Source: Actinomycetota bacterium (lineage in GTDB: Bacteria > Actinomycetota > Acidimicrobiia > IMCC26256 > PALSA-610). From it: a stretch of 37,329 bases of DNA. Below are positions 8,373 through 15,086 of this stretch, in pieces. The translations under genes and the position numbers were made by a program. The stretch spans positions 1 to 37,329 of the forward strand of contig PLBO01000089.1 of the NCBI GenBank assembly GCA_003134555.1, written 5' to 3'. The notes below the pieces were generated by a model. That model ran no database searches. It was given only the letters and a program-made list of their open reading frames with translations, and was not told where the DNA came from. The stretch's first letter is position 1. Every line of letters starts with the position of its first letter.

Positions 8373-9147
8373 TCGCGGCGTGCACGCGGCGCTCGAACAA
8401 CACGGCGAGCGCCGCGACGATCACGCCGACGACACCGTCGAGCCAATAGTGATTGCCGGTCACCGCGACGACGATCATGGTGACGATCGGGTGCGCGAGC
8501 GCGAGCCAGCGCCACGGCGTCGTCGTCGCGACCACGATGGTGACGCCGATGATCGCGGCCCATGCGACGTGCACCGACGGCATTGCCGACAACTGGGCCG
8601 GGCCCGACTTTCCGAACGCGGGATACACGGTCTGGCCGAAGAGGGCGGGGGTATCGGCGACGTGCAGCCCGGGAACCAGCCGGGGCGGCGCGACCGGGAT
8701 GAGTTGGATCGCCAGGCACCAGAGGGTGGTCAGCGCGACCACGTTGCGGACCTCGGGGTAGAGGTCGCGGTGGCGGAACCAGAGCCAGAACAAGAAGATG
8801 CCCATCGACGGGATGTGCACGGTGGCATAGAAGAGGTTGCACGCCTGGATCAACGGCGAGCTCTTGAGGAACAGGTGCTGCAGTCCATGCTCATTGGGAA
8901 GGTGCAGCGCGCGTTCGACGTCCCAGATTCGTTGGCCCGCGTGGATGGCGCCGTTCACCTTCAGCACCGAGATCGTGCCGATCACCCGCCAGAACGCGTA
9001 GAGCACGAGCACGATCGCGAGCTCACGCGCGAGCGGCGCGACGCGCGTGAGCCAGCGTCGTCGTGACGCGCGCGCGGCGATACCGGTGACGCCGAGCACG
9101 GCCCCGGCCTCGACCGCGACGTTCCAGGGCACCCACCCGAGGCTCAC
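8317..9147 (-). CDS. PAP2_3-type integral membrane protein (phosphatase or inositol-phosphotransferase-like)
   Basis: This 276-residue polytopic membrane protein has about six helices. The active-site motifs are AMPSVHVAWA (the P-S-x-H of PAP2 enzymes) and VTGNHYWLDGVVG (the downstream His and Asp). Upstream, RIWDVERALHLPNEHGLQ and LIPVAPPRLVPG are typical of the Aur1/Ipt1-like PAP2_3 branch. Such enzymes move or remove phospho-head-groups of lipids. The exact substrate is unknown. The GTG start overlaps the stop of the upstream gene (GTGA, 9144-9147 on the minus strand), so it is coupled to the acyl-CoA dehydrogenase operon. Longer readings to 9330 run over the neighbour in another frame and are rejected. 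Confidence 0.88.
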   Translation of the reverse strand: MSLGWVPWNVAVEAGAVLGVTGIAARASRRRWLTRVAPLARELAIVLVLYAFWRVIGTISVLKVNGAIHAGQRIWDVERALHLPNEHGLQHLFLKSSPLIQACNLFYATVHIPSMGIFLFWLWFRHRDLYPEVRNVVALTTLWCLAIQLIPVAPPRLVPGLHVADTPALFGQTVYPAFGKSGPAQLSAMPSVHVAWAAIIGVTIVVATTTPWRWLALAHPIVTMIVVAVTGNHYWLDGVVGVIVAALAVLFERRVHAAITRRRRVPAPEASRALPV

Positions 9148-9578
9148 GCGTCGGCCTCCGCCCGTTCGTAGGCGCGCGCGACGTGGCCGCGCAATAGGTC
9201 GACCGCGCGTGCGAACGCCACGCCGACTGCCCACGGGTCGAGCTCGACCCAGTCGGGTTCGAGCGGCGCGGCGAGCGGCTGCGCGCTCAGCAAGGCGCCG
9301 GCCGGGAGCGCGCTGCGGACGACGAGCCACGAGGTGCCGGCCGCCGCCGCGATCGGCCGGCCATTGGGATAGTGGATCACCGGGCAGCCGGCGACGAATT
9401 GCCGTCGCGTGTCACCGATCGGTCGCGCGATCTCGGCGAGCCGGGCGACGAGATCGGGGTGACAGCGCAGTTCGCCGATCGGGAGGTCGGGCGCCCAGCC
9501 GTGTACCGGCTCGTGGTCGGCGCGTTCGAGCCATTCGAGCAGCGCCGGAGCGAGACCCGTCTCGGCCTCACGGTTCAC
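9144..9578 (-). CDS. Uncharacterised protein between acyl-CoA dehydrogenase and PAP2 genes
   Basis: I do not recognise this 144-residue protein. It is soluble-looking, with a Trp-rich centre (EWLERADHEPVHGWAPDLP) and a motif QFVAGCPVIHYPNGRPIAAAAG containing one Cys and one His. The C-terminus is helical (VAFARAVDLLRGHVARAYERAEA). The GTG at 9578 (VNREAETGLAP) overlaps the dehydrogenase by 11 nt. A start 60 nt further upstream is possible but would overlap more. Its stop is joined to the PAP2 start by GTGA. The tight coupling on both sides makes it a real gene of a three-gene operon. Function may relate to acyl-CoA or lipid metabolism, which is inference only. Confidence 0.75.
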   Translation of the reverse strand: MNREAETGLAPALLEWLERADHEPVHGWAPDLPIGELRCHPDLVARLAEIARPIGDTRRQFVAGCPVIHYPNGRPIAAAAGTSWLVVRSALPAGALLSAQPLAAPLEPDWVELDPWAVGVAFARAVDLLRGHVARAYERAEADA

Positions 9579-10695
9579 GCGGGAGACCGAGGACCTTTTC
9601 TCCGAGGATGTTGCGCTGCACTTCGCTCGTCCCGCCACCGATCGTCAGCGCACGCGAGTAGAGATAGCCGTACTGCCAGCCGGCGCGGTCGGGCTCGCCG
9701 TAGGGCCCGCGGTCGGCGCACAGGCCGTACGTCCCGGCCAGCTCCAATGCGGTCGCCATGATGTGCTGACCGTGCTCGTCGGAGATCGCCTTGCGTACCG
9801 ACGCCTCCGGACCGGGCTCGAGTCCGCGCACGCGCGCGGCGACGGTGCGCAGACGGATCAGGCGGAGGACCTCGGCCTCGATGTAGAGGTGCGCGAGCCT
9901 TTGCCGCAGCAGCACGTCGCGCGTGCCGCCGTGATCGCGCACGAGTTGCAGCACGTCGTTCGCGGTAGGGCCGCGACCCCACAGCGCGCCCTCCCCCGAA
10001 AGTGAGACGCGCTCGTTGCCGAGCGTGACCTTCGCGAGCCGCCAGCCGTCGTGCTCCTTGCCGACGACGTTGGCCTCGGGAACGCGTACGTCGGTGAAGA
10101 ACACCTCGTTGAACTCATGGGTGCCGGTCATCTGCACGATCGGTCTGACCTCGATGCCCGGTGCGCGCATGTCGACGACGAAGTAGGTGATGCCGCGATG
10201 CGCTTCGGCATCGGGATCGGTCCGCGCGAGGAGGATGCCCCACTGCGCCACGTGCGCGAGCGTCGTCCAGACCTTCTGGCCGTTCACGACGTATTCGTCA
10301 CCGTCGCGCACGGCGCGGGTGGTGAGGGACGACAGATCGCTGCCCGCGCCGGGCTCGCTGAACAGTTGGCACCAGATCTCGGACCCGTCGAGGAGGCCGG
10401 GAAGCCAACGCTGTTGTTGCGCCTCGGTGCCGGCGACGAGCAGCGTCGGGCCCGCCCAGCCGATGCCGATCGGATTCAGCGGCCGCGGCACCTTCAACGC
10501 GCGCATGAGCTCGTCGAGCTCGAGTTGTTCGGCCGGTCCGGCGGCCAGGCCCCAGGGCTCGGGCCAATGCGGGGTCACGAGGCCGGCGCGCGCCAAGCGG
10601 GCGTTCCAGTCGGGCGGATAGCTGCCGCCCGGGGCATGCTCGCCCACGAGCGCGCGCAACCGGTCGGCCGGGGAGAGCGTGCTCGAGCGGGCCAC
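9568..10695 (-). CDS. Acyl-CoA dehydrogenase (FadE-like flavoprotein)
   Basis: This 375-residue FAD-dependent dehydrogenase introduces a double bond into an acyl-CoA. Family motifs are visible in order: WCQLFSEPGAGSDLSSL (FAD/substrate region, about residues 108-124), GQKVWTTLAHVAQWGILLART, the loop MTGTHEFNEVFFTDVRVP, and the C-terminal TIGGGTSEVQRNILGEKVLGLPRE. The set resembles the actinobacterial FadE proteins that work as steroid or fatty-acid dehydrogenases. The catalytic base is not obvious, and this form may need a partner subunit. The GTG start at 10695 lies 7 nt after a TAGGTT -10 box, fitting leaderless transcription. It heads a minus-strand operon and is divergent from hemW. Confidence 0.92.
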   Translation of the reverse strand: MARSSTLSPADRLRALVGEHAPGGSYPPDWNARLARAGLVTPHWPEPWGLAAGPAEQLELDELMRALKVPRPLNPIGIGWAGPTLLVAGTEAQQQRWLPGLLDGSEIWCQLFSEPGAGSDLSSLTTRAVRDGDEYVVNGQKVWTTLAHVAQWGILLARTDPDAEAHRGITYFVVDMRAPGIEVRPIVQMTGTHEFNEVFFTDVRVPEANVVGKEHDGWRLAKVTLGNERVSLSGEGALWGRGPTANDVLQLVRDHGGTRDVLLRQRLAHLYIEAEVLRLIRLRTVAARVRGLEPGPEASVRKAISDEHGQHIMATALELAGTYGLCADRGPYGEPDRAGWQYGYLYSRALTIGGGTSEVQRNILGEKVLGLPREP

Positions 10696-10702
10696 GGCCG
10701 CG

Positions 10703-10708
10703 AACCTA
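10703..10708 (-). promoter_or_regulatory. Candidate -10 box (TAGGTT) for the minus-strand acyl-CoA dehydrogenase operon
   Basis: Read on the minus strand, TAGGTT ends 7 nt before the GTG at 10695, so a leaderless mRNA is predicted. No strong -35 is visible. Confidence 0.45.
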
Positions 10709-10752
10709 TTTCATCCGCGCCGTGGGCCGCTCCGCCCGCGCGACGATGGAGT

Positions 10753-11937
10753 GTGCCTTTCGGCGTCCCATTCGGTGTTTACGTCCACATCCCGTTCTGC
10801 GCGTCGCGCTGCGACTACTGCGACTTCGCGACGTGGACGGATCGCGACCATCTGATCGACGACTACGTCAGTGCCTGTGTGACCGATCTCGCCCGTCGTC
10901 GGGCCTCGGGTCTGCCGATCGCGACGAGCGTCTTCTTCGGCGGAGGCACGCCGTCGCTGCTCGCGGCCGAGCAGCTCACGCGCATTCTCGACGCGATCGA
11001 GCGGGCCGATGGGGCCGAGGTCACCGTCGAATGCAACCCCGACAGCGTCGACGCGGCCAAGCTCGGCGCGTACCGCCGGGCAGGTGTCGATCGATTGAGC
11101 TTCGGCGTGCAGTCGATGGTGCCGCACGTCCTCGCCTCGCTCGGGCGCACGCACGATCCCGCGAACGTCCGGCGCGCCGTCGACCTCGCGCGCGACGCGG
11201 GGTTCGCGCGCGTCAGCGTCGATCTCATCTACGGCACACCGGGGGAGTCGCCCGACGACTGGCAACGATCGCTCGACGGCGCGCTCGCGCTCGGTGTCGA
11301 CCACGTGAGTGCGTACGCGCTCACCGTCGAGCCCGCGACTGCGCTCGGCCGCCAGGTCGCGGCCGGCGCGCCCGCGCCAGATGACGATCTCCAGGCCGAC
11401 GCCTACCTGCGCGCCGACACGGTGTTCGCCGCGGCCGGTCTCGATTGGTACGAGATTTCGAATTGGGCGCGGCCGGGCGAGGCGTGCCGGCACAACGAGC
11501 TGTACTGGACCGGTGGCCAGTACGTCGGGATCGGTTGCGCCGCCCACGGACACACCGGTGGGCGCCGGTGGTGGAACGTGCGCACGCCCGAGCGGTACAT
11601 CGCCGCGATCTCCGGCGACACCCCGGCGGTCGCGGGCTCGGAAGTGCTCGATCCCGAGATGCGAGCCGAAGAGAACTTCTCCCTCGCACTGAGGATGCGA
11701 ACGGGCGCGGTGGCCGGCGCCCGCTCCGCCGCCGTCGTCTCCGAACTGGCCGAGCAGGGTCTGCTCGAGCGAGGCCGGCTCGAGGGGGATGGAGAGCGGA
11801 TCGTGCTCACCCGACGGGGTCGCCTGCTCGCATCCGACCTGACGGCCCGGCTCCTCCTGGCCGGAGCGGCGTCGCCGGATTCCGCGCCGGCACCGGGTCA
11901 CCCTCCGTCCCTGGCACTCGGTACGATTGAGTGCTAA
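10753..11937 (+). CDS. hemW: HemW, radical SAM haem chaperone (coproporphyrinogen dehydrogenase-like)
   Basis: This 394-residue radical-SAM protein binds its [4Fe-4S] cluster through C-A-S-R-C-D-Y-C-D-F (CX3CX2C) at about residues 15-24. Then follow SVFFGGGTPSLL, the SAM-binding strand VTVECNPDS, FGVQS and VSVDLIYGTPGES. The HemW-type C-terminal part has EISNWARPGEACRHN and the WTGGQYVGIG region. HemW proteins bind and deliver haem and are commonly misnamed HemN. The GTG at 10753 gives VPFGVPFGVYVHIPFC and is the closest in-frame start. In-frame sequence further upstream is antisense to the dehydrogenase gene. Its TAA stop is the end of a CIRCE operator, and hemW-hrcA-dnaJ is a common order in Gram-positives. 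Confidence 0.93.
   Translation: MPFGVPFGVYVHIPFCASRCDYCDFATWTDRDHLIDDYVSACVTDLARRRASGLPIATSVFFGGGTPSLLAAEQLTRILDAIERADGAEVTVECNPDSVDAAKLGAYRRAGVDRLSFGVQSMVPHVLASLGRTHDPANVRRAVDLARDAGFARVSVDLIYGTPGESPDDWQRSLDGALALGVDHVSAYALTVEPATALGRQVAAGAPAPDDDLQADAYLRADTVFAAAGLDWYEISNWARPGEACRHNELYWTGGQYVGIGCAAHGHTGGRRWWNVRTPERYIAAISGDTPAVAGSEVLDPEMRAEENFSLALRMRTGAVAGARSAAVVSELAEQGLLERGRLEGDGERIVLTRRGRLLASDLTARLLLAGAASPDSAPAPGHPPSLALGTIEC
11911..11937 (+). promoter_or_regulatory. CIRCE operator (HrcA binding site)
   Basis: The left arm CTGGCACTC (11911-11919), a 9-nt spacer and the right arm GAGTGCTAA (11929-11937) match the CIRCE consensus TTAGCACTC-N9-GAGTGCTAA at 16 of 18 arm positions. The right arm and the spacing are exact. 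It lies 81 nt before hrcA and includes the last codons and stop of hemW. HrcA is known to repress through CIRCE, so hrcA-dnaJ autoregulation is expected. Confidence 0.92.
11922..11927 (+). promoter_or_regulatory. Candidate -10 box (TACGAT) of the hrcA promoter, inside the CIRCE spacer
   Basis: TACGAT fits TANNNT and sits in the 9-nt loop of CIRCE. The predicted start point (about 11934) would lie in the right arm, so HrcA binding would cover the promoter. No good -35 is visible. Confidence 0.4.
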
Positions 11938-11945
11938 CGCGGCAG

Positions 11946-11990
11946 GTGCGGACGCAGCGGAGCCAGGGACGGCGAAGCGAGGGAGCCGTA
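11946..11990 (+). repeat. 45-nt repeat element, copy 1 (upstream of hrcA)
   Basis: This copy matches 26318-26362 with five substitutions in 45 nt. Of these, three leave the encoded leader peptide unchanged. A small hairpin (ACGGC 11969-11973 with GCCGT 11985-11989) is kept in the other copy as ATGGC/GCCGT through a wobble pair. A 14-nt part, CAGGTGCGGACGCA, is repeated directly at 11943-11956 and 11993-12006. Confidence 0.8.
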
Positions 11991-11995
11991 GACAG

Positions 11996-12022
11996 GTGCG
12001 GACGCAAGGGGTACCGAGATGA
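11996..12022 (+). promoter_or_regulatory. Putative leader ORF 2 before hrcA (VRTQGVPR, stop overlaps hrcA start)
   Basis: GTG at 11996 starts an 8-codon frame, VRTQGVPR, whose TGA (12020-12022) overlaps the hrcA ATG as ATGA. It repeats the first 11 nt of leader 1. The upstream GAGGGAG ends 10 nt before this GTG, the same distance as to the uppS ATG in the other copy. It would couple leader translation to hrcA. Confidence 0.4.
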
Positions 12023-13053
12023 CCGAGCTTGACGAACGCAAGGCGGCGGTGCTGCGCGCGATCGTCGAGCAGTATGTCGACACCGCGCAGCCCGTGGGCT
12101 CGCAGACGGTCACGAGCAAGACCGGACTGGGCGTCTCGGCCGCCACCGTCCGCAACGAGATGTCGTTACTCGAGCGTGAGGGCTACATCGCCCAGCCGCA
12201 CCCGTCGGCCGGGCGGGTACCGACCGACCGTGGCTACCGCTACTACGTCGATCACCTCGCGGGCGCCGGTCAGCTTCCCGCAATAGAGCGCCGCCGGATC
12301 GTCGAGTTCTTCAGTAGCGCGACGTTCGCGATGGACCAGTTGCTGGCCCAGACGAGCCAGTTGCTCGCCGGGGTGACGGCCCACGCGGCCGTCGTCGTCG
12401 GCCCCGAGCTGCAGGCGGTCGACGTGCGGGCCGCGAACCTCGTGCTGTTGCAGTCTCGCGTCGTGCTCGCGGTGGTCGTGCTCTCGAACGGCTCGGTCGA
12501 AAAAGAGGTCGTGGTCTTCGACGACGACCTGTCCGAGGACGACGTTGCCGACGCGAGCGCATGTTTCGCGCGCCAGCTCGCGGGCCGCCGGCTGTCCGAC
12601 GTCTCCGCTCCGGTCGGCGAACGCGACACCGGCATCCCGCCCACCGCCGGCCGGGTGGCCGAGATCGTGACCGCGTCGCGCGTCGCGCTCCAGACCCGGC
12701 TCGACCAACACCAGAACGAGCCGCTCTACGTCGGTGGCACGAGCCGTCTCGCGGCGGAGCACGCCGCGTTCGTCACCACCAGCACCTCCCGGCTGCTCGA
12801 GCTCCTCGAACAGCACGTCGTGCTCGCGTCGTTGATGCGCGAGCTGCTCGGGCCCGGCCTCACCGTGAGCATCGGTTCCGAGAACGCCAGCCTGGAACTA
12901 CGCGAGTGTTCGCTCGTGCTCGCGCCCTACCTCGTCGAAGGTGAGCCGGCCGGCACCGTCGGCGTGCTCGGCCCGACGCGTATGGACTACCGCAAGGCGC
13001 AGGCCGCGGTTTCCACCGTCTCGCAACAGCTCGGACGCCAGCTCTCGCGATGA
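12019..13053 (+). CDS. hrcA: HrcA, heat-inducible transcription repressor
   Basis: This 344-residue repressor has an N-terminal winged helix (ERKAAVLRAIVEQYVDTAQPVGSQTV, quoted as the region of residues 4-29, then VSAATVRNEMSLLEREGYI). The family motif HPSAGRVPTDRGYRYYVD is present. The C-terminal dimerisation/insert domain ends IGSENASLELRECSLV...GVLGPTRMDY. It binds CIRCE, and a near-perfect CIRCE lies 81 nt upstream. The ATG at 12019 has AAGGGG (12006-12011) 7 nt before it and overlaps the stop of an 8-codon leader frame. Its own stop (13051-13053) lies 7 nt before dnaJ, so the pair is an operon. Confidence 0.97.
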   Translation: MTELDERKAAVLRAIVEQYVDTAQPVGSQTVTSKTGLGVSAATVRNEMSLLEREGYIAQPHPSAGRVPTDRGYRYYVDHLAGAGQLPAIERRRIVEFFSSATFAMDQLLAQTSQLLAGVTAHAAVVVGPELQAVDVRAANLVLLQSRVVLAVVVLSNGSVEKEVVVFDDDLSEDDVADASACFARQLAGRRLSDVSAPVGERDTGIPPTAGRVAEIVTASRVALQTRLDQHQNEPLYVGGTSRLAAEHAAFVTTSTSRLLELLEQHVVLASLMRELLGPGLTVSIGSENASLELRECSLVLAPYLVEGEPAGTVGVLGPTRMDYRKAQAAVSTVSQQLGRQLSR

Positions 13054-13064
13054 GACGAACATGA
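13050..13064 (+). other. Four-codon mini-ORF (MRRT) bridging hrcA and dnaJ
   Basis: ATG at 13050 overlaps the hrcA stop (ATGA), encodes MRRT and stops with a TGA that overlaps the dnaJ ATG (ATGA at 13061-13064). This gives a stop-restart-stop-restart chain. It may be chance, since it is very short. Confidence 0.25.
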
Positions 13065-14179
13065 ACTACTACGAGCTGCTCGGTGTGTCGTCCGATGCGA
13101 CCGAAGACGAGATCAAAAAGGCGTTCCGCGTGTTGGCCCGCAAGTATCACCCCGACGCGAACCCCGACGATCCGGCCGCGGTCGAGAGCTTCAAGGAGAT
13201 CAACGACGCGTACGAGACGTTGCGCGACCCGGAGCGTCGTCGTCGCTACGACATGTTCGGGCCCGAGGGCGCGAACGCGGGTCCCTTCGGAGCCGGCAGC
13301 CCGTTCGACGCGGGCGCCTTCGGTCTGAACGACCTCTTCGACGCGTTCTTCGGTGGGGGCGCGCAGCAAGCGGGACGAGGTCCGGGCGGATCGCGCGGGC
13401 CCGACGCCGAGACGGTGCTCGATCTGACGCTCGTCGACGTCGTGTTCGGCGCGCGCAAGACCCTCGATCTGCAGATGCTCGTCGAATGCGAGAACTGTTC
13501 CGGGAGTGGTTGCGCGCCCGGGACCCATCCCGACCGCTGCCCGACCTGCGACGGCAGCGGCGAGGTCCGGCAGGTGCGCCGGTCGCTCTTGGGCCAGATC
13601 GTCACCGCCGGTCCGTGCGGCGCGTGCGGCGCGACCGGTCAGGTGATCCCCAACCCGTGCGACGCCTGCGGCGGCGCCGGCCGGGTCAACGGCAGGCGTT
13701 CGATCGAGGTCGACGTCCCGCGCGGTATCGACGACGGTCAGCGGCTGCGCCTGTCGGGACGGGGGCCGGCGGCGCCGCGTGGCGGGCCGGCGGGCGATCT
13801 CTACGTCTCGGTGCGCGTTTCTCCTCACCCCGACCTCGAACGGCGGGGCGACGAGCTCTGGTACCAGTTGCCGGTCTCGATCGCGCAGGCGGCGCTCGGT
13901 ACCCAGCTCGAGGTCGCGACGCTCGATGGTCCCCGCGAGATCGACGTCCCCGCGGGGACGCAACCCGCCACGCTGATCCGGCTGCGCGGGCTCGGTGTGC
14001 CCTCGCTGCGAAGCACGCGCCGCGCCGACCTCGTCGTCGAGGTTCGGGTCGACGTGCCGACGCATTTGCGCGACGAGGAGGCGGAGTTGCTCGCGCAGTT
14101 CGCCGAGTTGCGGGGCGAGACGGTGAGCTCGGTGCACGAGGGTCTCCTCGCCCGTATCCGGTCTGCGTTCAAGCCGTGA
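13061..14179 (+). CDS. dnaJ: DnaJ, Hsp40 co-chaperone of DnaK
   Basis: This 372-residue class-A DnaJ has a J domain (NYYELLGVSSDATEDEIKKA onward) with the HPD motif in ARKYHPDANP at about residues 28-37. A Gly/Phe-rich stretch follows (GPFGAGSPFDAGAFG). The zinc domain has four C-x2-C-x-G-x-G repeats: CENCSGSG, CPTCDGSG, CGACGATG and CDACGGAG. After it come the C-terminal substrate-binding domains (VDVPRGIDDGQRLRLSGRG). The ATG at 13061 begins the J domain directly. It lies downstream of hrcA under presumed CIRCE control, and its stop overlaps the rsmE GTG (GTGA). Confidence 0.96.
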   Translation: MNYYELLGVSSDATEDEIKKAFRVLARKYHPDANPDDPAAVESFKEINDAYETLRDPERRRRYDMFGPEGANAGPFGAGSPFDAGAFGLNDLFDAFFGGGAQQAGRGPGGSRGPDAETVLDLTLVDVVFGARKTLDLQMLVECENCSGSGCAPGTHPDRCPTCDGSGEVRQVRRSLLGQIVTAGPCGACGATGQVIPNPCDACGGAGRVNGRRSIEVDVPRGIDDGQRLRLSGRGPAAPRGGPAGDLYVSVRVSPHPDLERRGDELWYQLPVSIAQAALGTQLEVATLDGPREIDVPAGTQPATLIRLRGLGVPSLRSTRRADLVVEVRVDVPTHLRDEEAELLAQFAELRGETVSSVHEGLLARIRSAFKP

Positions 14180-14922
14180 CGTCGCGTCCGGCCCGCGACC
14201 CGGCCGACGCGAATGCAGTTGCGCACCTGTTCGTCGATGCGCTCGACGACCGCTGCGAGGTGACCGGCGACGACGGCCATCATCTGCGGCGCGTCCGGCG
14301 GCTCACTCCGGGAGAGTTCGTCACCGCGGCCGACGGTTCCGGCGCGTGGCGCAGCTACGAAGTGACCGACGTGGCAACCGGACGGCTGACTCTCGCCGCG
14401 CGCGGCGACGTGGAGCGCGCATGCGAGCCGCACATCGGCGTATCACTTGCGGTCGCGCTGACGAAGGGCGGGCTCGACGACGTGGTGGCCGCGGTGACGG
14501 AGTTGGGCGTCGAGCGCGTGACGCCGGTGCGCACGGCTCGTGCGGTGGTGCGTTGGGACGACCGCCGTGCGCAACGCGCTGTCGCGCGCCTGCGTTCAGT
14601 GGCGCGCGAAGCTGCAATGCAGAGCCGCCGCGCCCGCATCCCCGTCGTCGACGAGGTCGTCGACCTCGCGGCAGTGGCGGAGCGATCCGGTGTCGTGGTC
14701 GCGGACCGCGCCGGCGTCGCGGCGTCAGAGCTCGCGCCGCCCGGTGCAGCCGGATGGACCGTGCTCGTCGGCCCCGAGGGTGGACTCGCGCCGGACGAAC
14801 TCGCGGCGCTCACGCGGGCACCTCGACTTCGCTTGGGTCCGAACGTGCTCCGCGCCCGCACCGCGCCCCTCGCTGCTGTCGCCGTCCTGACCGCAGCGGC
14901 GGTGCGGATGCGCCCAGAGTGA
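14176..14922 (+). CDS. rsmE: RsmE, 16S rRNA m3U1498 methyltransferase
   Basis: This 248-residue SPOUT-class methyltransferase is predicted to methylate U1498 of 16S rRNA. Visible features are the N-terminal PUA-like part (HHLRRVRRLTPGEFVTAADGSG), ALTKGGLDDVVAAVTELGVERVTPVRTARAVV, the EAAMQSRRARIP segment and the knot with the SAM site VLVGPEGGLAPDEL...RLRLGPNVLRARTAPLAAV. The GTG at 14176 overlaps the dnaJ stop (GTGA). dnaJ-rsmE adjacency is common in Gram-positive bacteria. It closes the hrcA operon; 164 nt without a gene follow. Confidence 0.94.
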   Translation: MTSRPARDPADANAVAHLFVDALDDRCEVTGDDGHHLRRVRRLTPGEFVTAADGSGAWRSYEVTDVATGRLTLAARGDVERACEPHIGVSLAVALTKGGLDDVVAAVTELGVERVTPVRTARAVVRWDDRRAQRAVARLRSVAREAAMQSRRARIPVVDEVVDLAAVAERSGVVVADRAGVAASELAPPGAAGWTVLVGPEGGLAPDELAALTRAPRLRLGPNVLRARTAPLAAVAVLTAAAVRMRPE

Positions 14923-14974
14923 CCAGTGTGGCGTCGACCAGCGTCTGATGGCGGAGTTGGAAGCGATGGGAAGC

Positions 14975-15003
14975 ATGACTTTCACGGAGCGTGCTGTTAT
15001 CAT
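14975..15003 (+). promoter_or_regulatory. Candidate housekeeping-sigma promoter of the bldD homologue
   Basis: ATGACT (14975-14980), a 17-nt spacer and TATCAT (14998-15003) form a good vegetative promoter (4/6 and 5/6 matches to TTGACA/TATAAT) in a small AT-rich island. The 5' UTR would be about 77 nt to the TTG at 15087. Confidence 0.5.
14982..14994 (+). promoter_or_regulatory. BldD-box-like palindrome in the spacer of the bldD promoter
   Basis: TCACGGAGCGTGC contains the perfect arms CACG/CGTG and keeps the AC-N5-GT spacing of the published Streptomyces BldD box (about tnACnC(A/T)GnGTnA), matching 7 of 9 defined positions. It lies between the -35 and -10 hexamers, where binding would repress. 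Confidence 0.35.
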
Positions 15004-15086
15004 GAATTTGCCGTACGCTGCGCCCGGCGCGGAGTGTGGGCGAAAGGGACGCGGCAGACGCCGGGTCCGGGCGAGGGAGCACCGAG

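Larger units (their letters stand above)
11946..12032 (+). promoter_or_regulatory. Putative leader ORF 1 upstream of hrcA (28 codons)
   Basis: A GTG at 11946 opens a 28-codon frame starting VRTQRSQGRRSEGAV that ends at a TGA 14 nt inside hrcA, in another frame. Its first 15 codons are nearly the same as a leader ORF before uppS (26318). The similarity begins exactly at the GTG. Inside is GAGGGAG (11979-11985), placed 10 nt before a second GTG (11996). It may be a translated regulatory peptide, or only a ribosome-loading element. Translation is not proven. Confidence 0.4.

Noticed and set aside
7832-8449. Overlapping 205-residue frame covering the DUF1003 gene.
   Set aside because: It is Arg-rich without motifs, while the 7935-8372 frame has clear membrane helices and the DUF1003 motif.
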